From Nocardia kruczakiae NBRC 101016 (GTDB lineage Bacteria > Actinomycetota > Actinomycetes > Mycobacteriales > Mycobacteriaceae), in contig NZ_BDBL01000066.1 of assembly GCF_001612965.1 (NCBI RefSeq), positions 1-34,147 on the forward strand: a stretch of DNA of 34,147 nt, read 5' to 3'. The notes beneath the pieces were generated by a model. It searched no databases. It was not told where the DNA came from and worked only from the letters and a program-made list of their open reading frames with translations. A program made the translations under genes and the position numbers. Each line of letters begins with the position of its first letter. Position 1 is the first letter of the stretch. Below are positions 32,033 through 34,147 of the stretch, one piece after another.

Positions 32033-34147
32033 TCAGGCCTGCGCGTCGGCCAGCAGCGTGACGGTTCCGGCGGCGCCGTCGACCCGCACCCGCTGGCCGT
32101 CGGACAGACCCGTGCTGGCGGTCTTGGTGTCCACCACGCACGGAATGCCGAACTCGCGGGCCACGATCGCCGCATGTGAGGCCGAGCCGCCGATATCGGT
32201 GACCACCGCGGCGGCGTAGGCGAACATCGCGGTATGGCCGGTGTCGGTGACCGAGGCGACCAGGATGTCGCCGGGCTCGATGTCGTCGTCGGAGCTCAGC
32301 ACCAGTTTCACGGTGCCCTCGACGACACCGGCGCTGACTCCGGTTCCGGTGAGGCTCTCGCCGACCGCGAGCGCCCCCGAGATCGGCTGCGGTTCCCAGC
32401 GGCCGACCACCAGATCCGGCATCCGCACCGCCTGCAGTCGCACCCGCTCCTCGCGTCGGCGGGCCACGCGGTCCTTCAGATCCGCAGGTGCCCAGAGCAA
32501 TTCGTCGAGCGTGAGGAACCAGGCATCGTCGACATTGTTGAGTTCGTGCCGATCGACCAGCCGCGCCGCCAGCTCGCGGGCCGCCATGCGCAAGCAGTTC
32601 GTGTAGCGCACCACCGCATCGCGGACGCGTTCCCGCGCGACCGTGGCGCCGACGGCCATCCGCGCGGTGCGCGCGGTCGGCTCGGGAACCGCGTCACGCT
32701 TCGGCGCCGGGAGTTCGGCGGCCCGGGCGGCGGCGGTGACCAGCAGTTCGGGGCGGTCGCCGAAGGTCGGGTTGAGGAATTCGCATTCTCCCGGGCCGCG
32801 GTGGCCGACCACCGCCAGCTCGGCATCCAGGGCCTGCGCGAAGCGGGCCGAGCGGCTGCGCGCCAGGGCGACATCGCCCGCCCGGGCGGCCTCGTGAACG
32901 GCGGGCTCCTCGCGGCAGACCGCGGCCAGCCGTTCCACCGCCAGCATCGGTCGCGCCGATTCCAGGCGGTTCACGTCGATCGGCACGTCCGGGTCGTCCT
33001 TGCCCCGTGCGTGCATGGCCGTCGCGGCGCCGACCAGCATGACGCCGATCGAGGCCGCCGCCCAGGACTGATTGAGCCGATCCCGCCACAACAGTGCCCG
33101 GGCGTGCAGCTGCGCGTCGGACAGCTTCTCGATATCGGTGTGCGACAGCGCCTCTCGATGTGAGGCGGCGTTGATGGTTTCGGTGGTGGTGCCGAAGCGC
33201 AGTGCCGTCGCCAGCACCCGGCCGGTGGCCTTGGCCGTACCCCAGGTGCTACCCAGTCCGGTCGGCATCGGCGGACGGCCCTGGGGTTGCAACGGAACCT
33301 CGGGCGGGATGGTGCCGTACACATCGCGGCGGATGCTGTCCTCGTCCCAGCCCGGCATATTGTCCGCGGCGAGGACGCCGATCGAGGCGTTGATGAAGAT
33401 GTGGTGGCCGAGCACCGAGGTGACGCGGCTGGTCCAATGCTCGAGGGCGATGCCGTCGAGGGCGATCATATGGCCCATCGCGGCGTTGGCGAGCCGGATC
33501 GCCCCGGCCTGCAGGTCGATGGTGAGCGGGCTCATCGGACCGGGCAGCGCCTCGGAGGTGTTGGTGGCGGTGTGCACCGGGATGCGCGGATCGACGCGGT
33601 CGTCGAATTCGCCCTCCAGGCCCTCGGGGGCGGCGACCTCCAGCGGATGTCCGTCGGACGTCTTCGCGCGCGCGGGAATCACATAGTCGGTCAACGGGAT
33701 CGCGCCGCGGCGGGCGCGGAAACCGGTGCCGTGCGGGCGGCGGCCGACCAGCCCGCGCACGATGTCCTCGACCACTTCGGGACCGGTCCAGCCGTAGCGG
33801 AAATCCCAATCGCCCTGTGCCGCGGCGTGATCGAGATCGGGAAGGCGAACGCCGCCGGTGCCCGGGACGCGAGGCGGAATCCGCAGACCGGCCTTGCGCA
33901 GCATCGCCCGCGCCTGCGAGCCGGAAACGTGTTCGGGTGCAACGAGATCCACCACGCCGGTGCGGTCGGAGGTCGTGGCGAGCACGAGGAAGCGTTCCAC
34001 ATCGTCGGTGTGCACCAGCGGAATCCGCTGCGAGCCGCCCGCGTTCAACAGGGTCCGGACCACCGGGCGACTGCCCTCGGTGCGCCGGCCGGCCACCGGG
34101 GCGGGACGAACCAGCAACGCCCGCGCGCCGGTGGCCGCGACGGCCGT
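32033..34147 (-). CDS. Epimerase-like / PEP-utilising fusion protein, 5' end beyond window
   Basis: The frame is open to the window edge, so the N-terminus is missing; about 704 residues are visible. The first 70 or so are the end of a sugar-nucleotide epimerase-type domain (R-P-A-P-V-A-G, then I-P-L-V-H-T-D-D-V). A long central region with S-P-L-T-I-D-L, V-V-G-H-R-G-P-G-E-C-E and F-L-T-L-D-E-L-L resembles the middle part of rifampin phosphotransferase/PEP-synthase-like proteins. The end is a swivelling phosphohistidine domain with the His in G-G-S-A-S-H-A-A-I-V-A-R. No ATP-grasp domain is visible. I recall mycobacterial Rv2047c as having the same epimerase plus PEP-utilising plan. The reaction is unknown. 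The exported phosphatase gene follows. Confidence 0.78.
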   Translation of the reverse strand, partial: TAVAATGARALLVRPAPVAGRRTEGSRPVVRTLLNAGGSQRIPLVHTDDVERFLVLATTSDRTGVVDLVAPEHVSGSQARAMLRKAGLRIPPRVPGTGGVRLPDLDHAAAQGDWDFRYGWTGPEVVEDIVRGLVGRRPHGTGFRARRGAIPLTDYVIPARAKTSDGHPLEVAAPEGLEGEFDDRVDPRIPVHTATNTSEALPGPMSPLTIDLQAGAIRLANAAMGHMIALDGIALEHWTSRVTSVLGHHIFINASIGVLAADNMPGWDEDSIRRDVYGTIPPEVPLQPQGRPPMPTGLGSTWGTAKATGRVLATALRFGTTTETINAASHREALSHTDIEKLSDAQLHARALLWRDRLNQSWAAASIGVMLVGAATAMHARGKDDPDVPIDVNRLESARPMLAVERLAAVCREEPAVHEAARAGDVALARSRSARFAQALDAELAVVGHRGPGECEFLNPTFGDRPELLVTAAARAAELPAPKRDAVPEPTARTARMAVGATVARERVRDAVVRYTNCLRMAARELAARLVDRHELNNVDDAWFLTLDELLWAPADLKDRVARRREERVRLQAVRMPDLVVGRWEPQPISGALAVGESLTGTGVSAGVVEGTVKLVLSSDDDIEPGDILVASVTDTGHTAMFAYAAAVVTDIGGSASHAAIVAREFGIPCVVDTKTASTGLSDGQRVRVDGAAGTVTLLADAQA

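Noticed and set aside
1..34147. Mobile elements, tRNA genes, CRISPR arrays or a gene-transfer boundary
   Set aside because: No transposase, integrase, terminal repeats, tRNA-like cloverleaf or regularly spaced repeats were seen, and composition looks even throughout by eye.

Overview
The window is GC-rich (about two thirds G+C by eye), densely packed and arranged in short operons on both strands. It looks like a mycolic-acid actinobacterium of the Nocardia/Rhodococcus type. The reasons are stand-alone LigD-type polymerase, FadD3-like ligase, KstD-like flavoprotein and PtpB-like phosphatase genes together, frequent GTG starts, and two candidate leaderless starts. No rRNA, tRNA, CRISPR array, insertion sequence or integrase was seen. 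No gene-free stretch exceeds 300 bases; the largest are about 260-280 bases, before the amidase (4100-4360) and before the PPDK-like gene (20991-21267).

Layout. 1-2400: end of a DUF4254-like protein, an O-methyltransferase, and a Phd/VapC toxin-antitoxin pair with a visible promoter and operator. 2438-5486: a Tat-exported amidase, then a TetR regulator divergent from a DUF1348/NTF2-like gene, with two matching operators between them. 5506-9584: a minus-strand set of a RecQ helicase with an unusual C-terminus, a LigD-type primase-polymerase and a 2-hydroxyacid dehydrogenase; the last two overlap by 4 bases. 9699-12490: an epoxide-hydrolase-like protein, a four-helix membrane protein and an RtcB RNA ligase.

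12623-20990 is a catabolic island. LLM flavin oxidoreductase, SDR and HSL-type esterase genes run leftward. A KstD-like flavoprotein and two SDRs run rightward from the same intergenic region, and a FadD3-like CoA ligase converges on them. Together these suggest oxidation and CoA activation of a steroid, sterol side product or terpenoid. A second flavoprotein, with the active-site residues of 3-ketosteroid delta4-(5alpha)-dehydrogenases, lies at 29460-30935.

21268-24169: a pyruvate-phosphate-dikinase-like protein without the usual PEP/pyruvate barrel but with a winged-helix-like C-terminal region, overlapping a PtpB-like phosphatase gene. 24178-25189: a small membrane protein, a thioredoxin and a cold-shock protein. 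25202-29422: two GlxA-type regulators, an MFS exporter and a frameshifted cysteine hydrolase. 31010-34147: an exported PtpB-like phosphatase beside an epimerase/PEP-utilising fusion that runs off the right edge. The phosphatase-beside-dikinase-fragment arrangement therefore occurs twice and is the most intriguing feature of the window.
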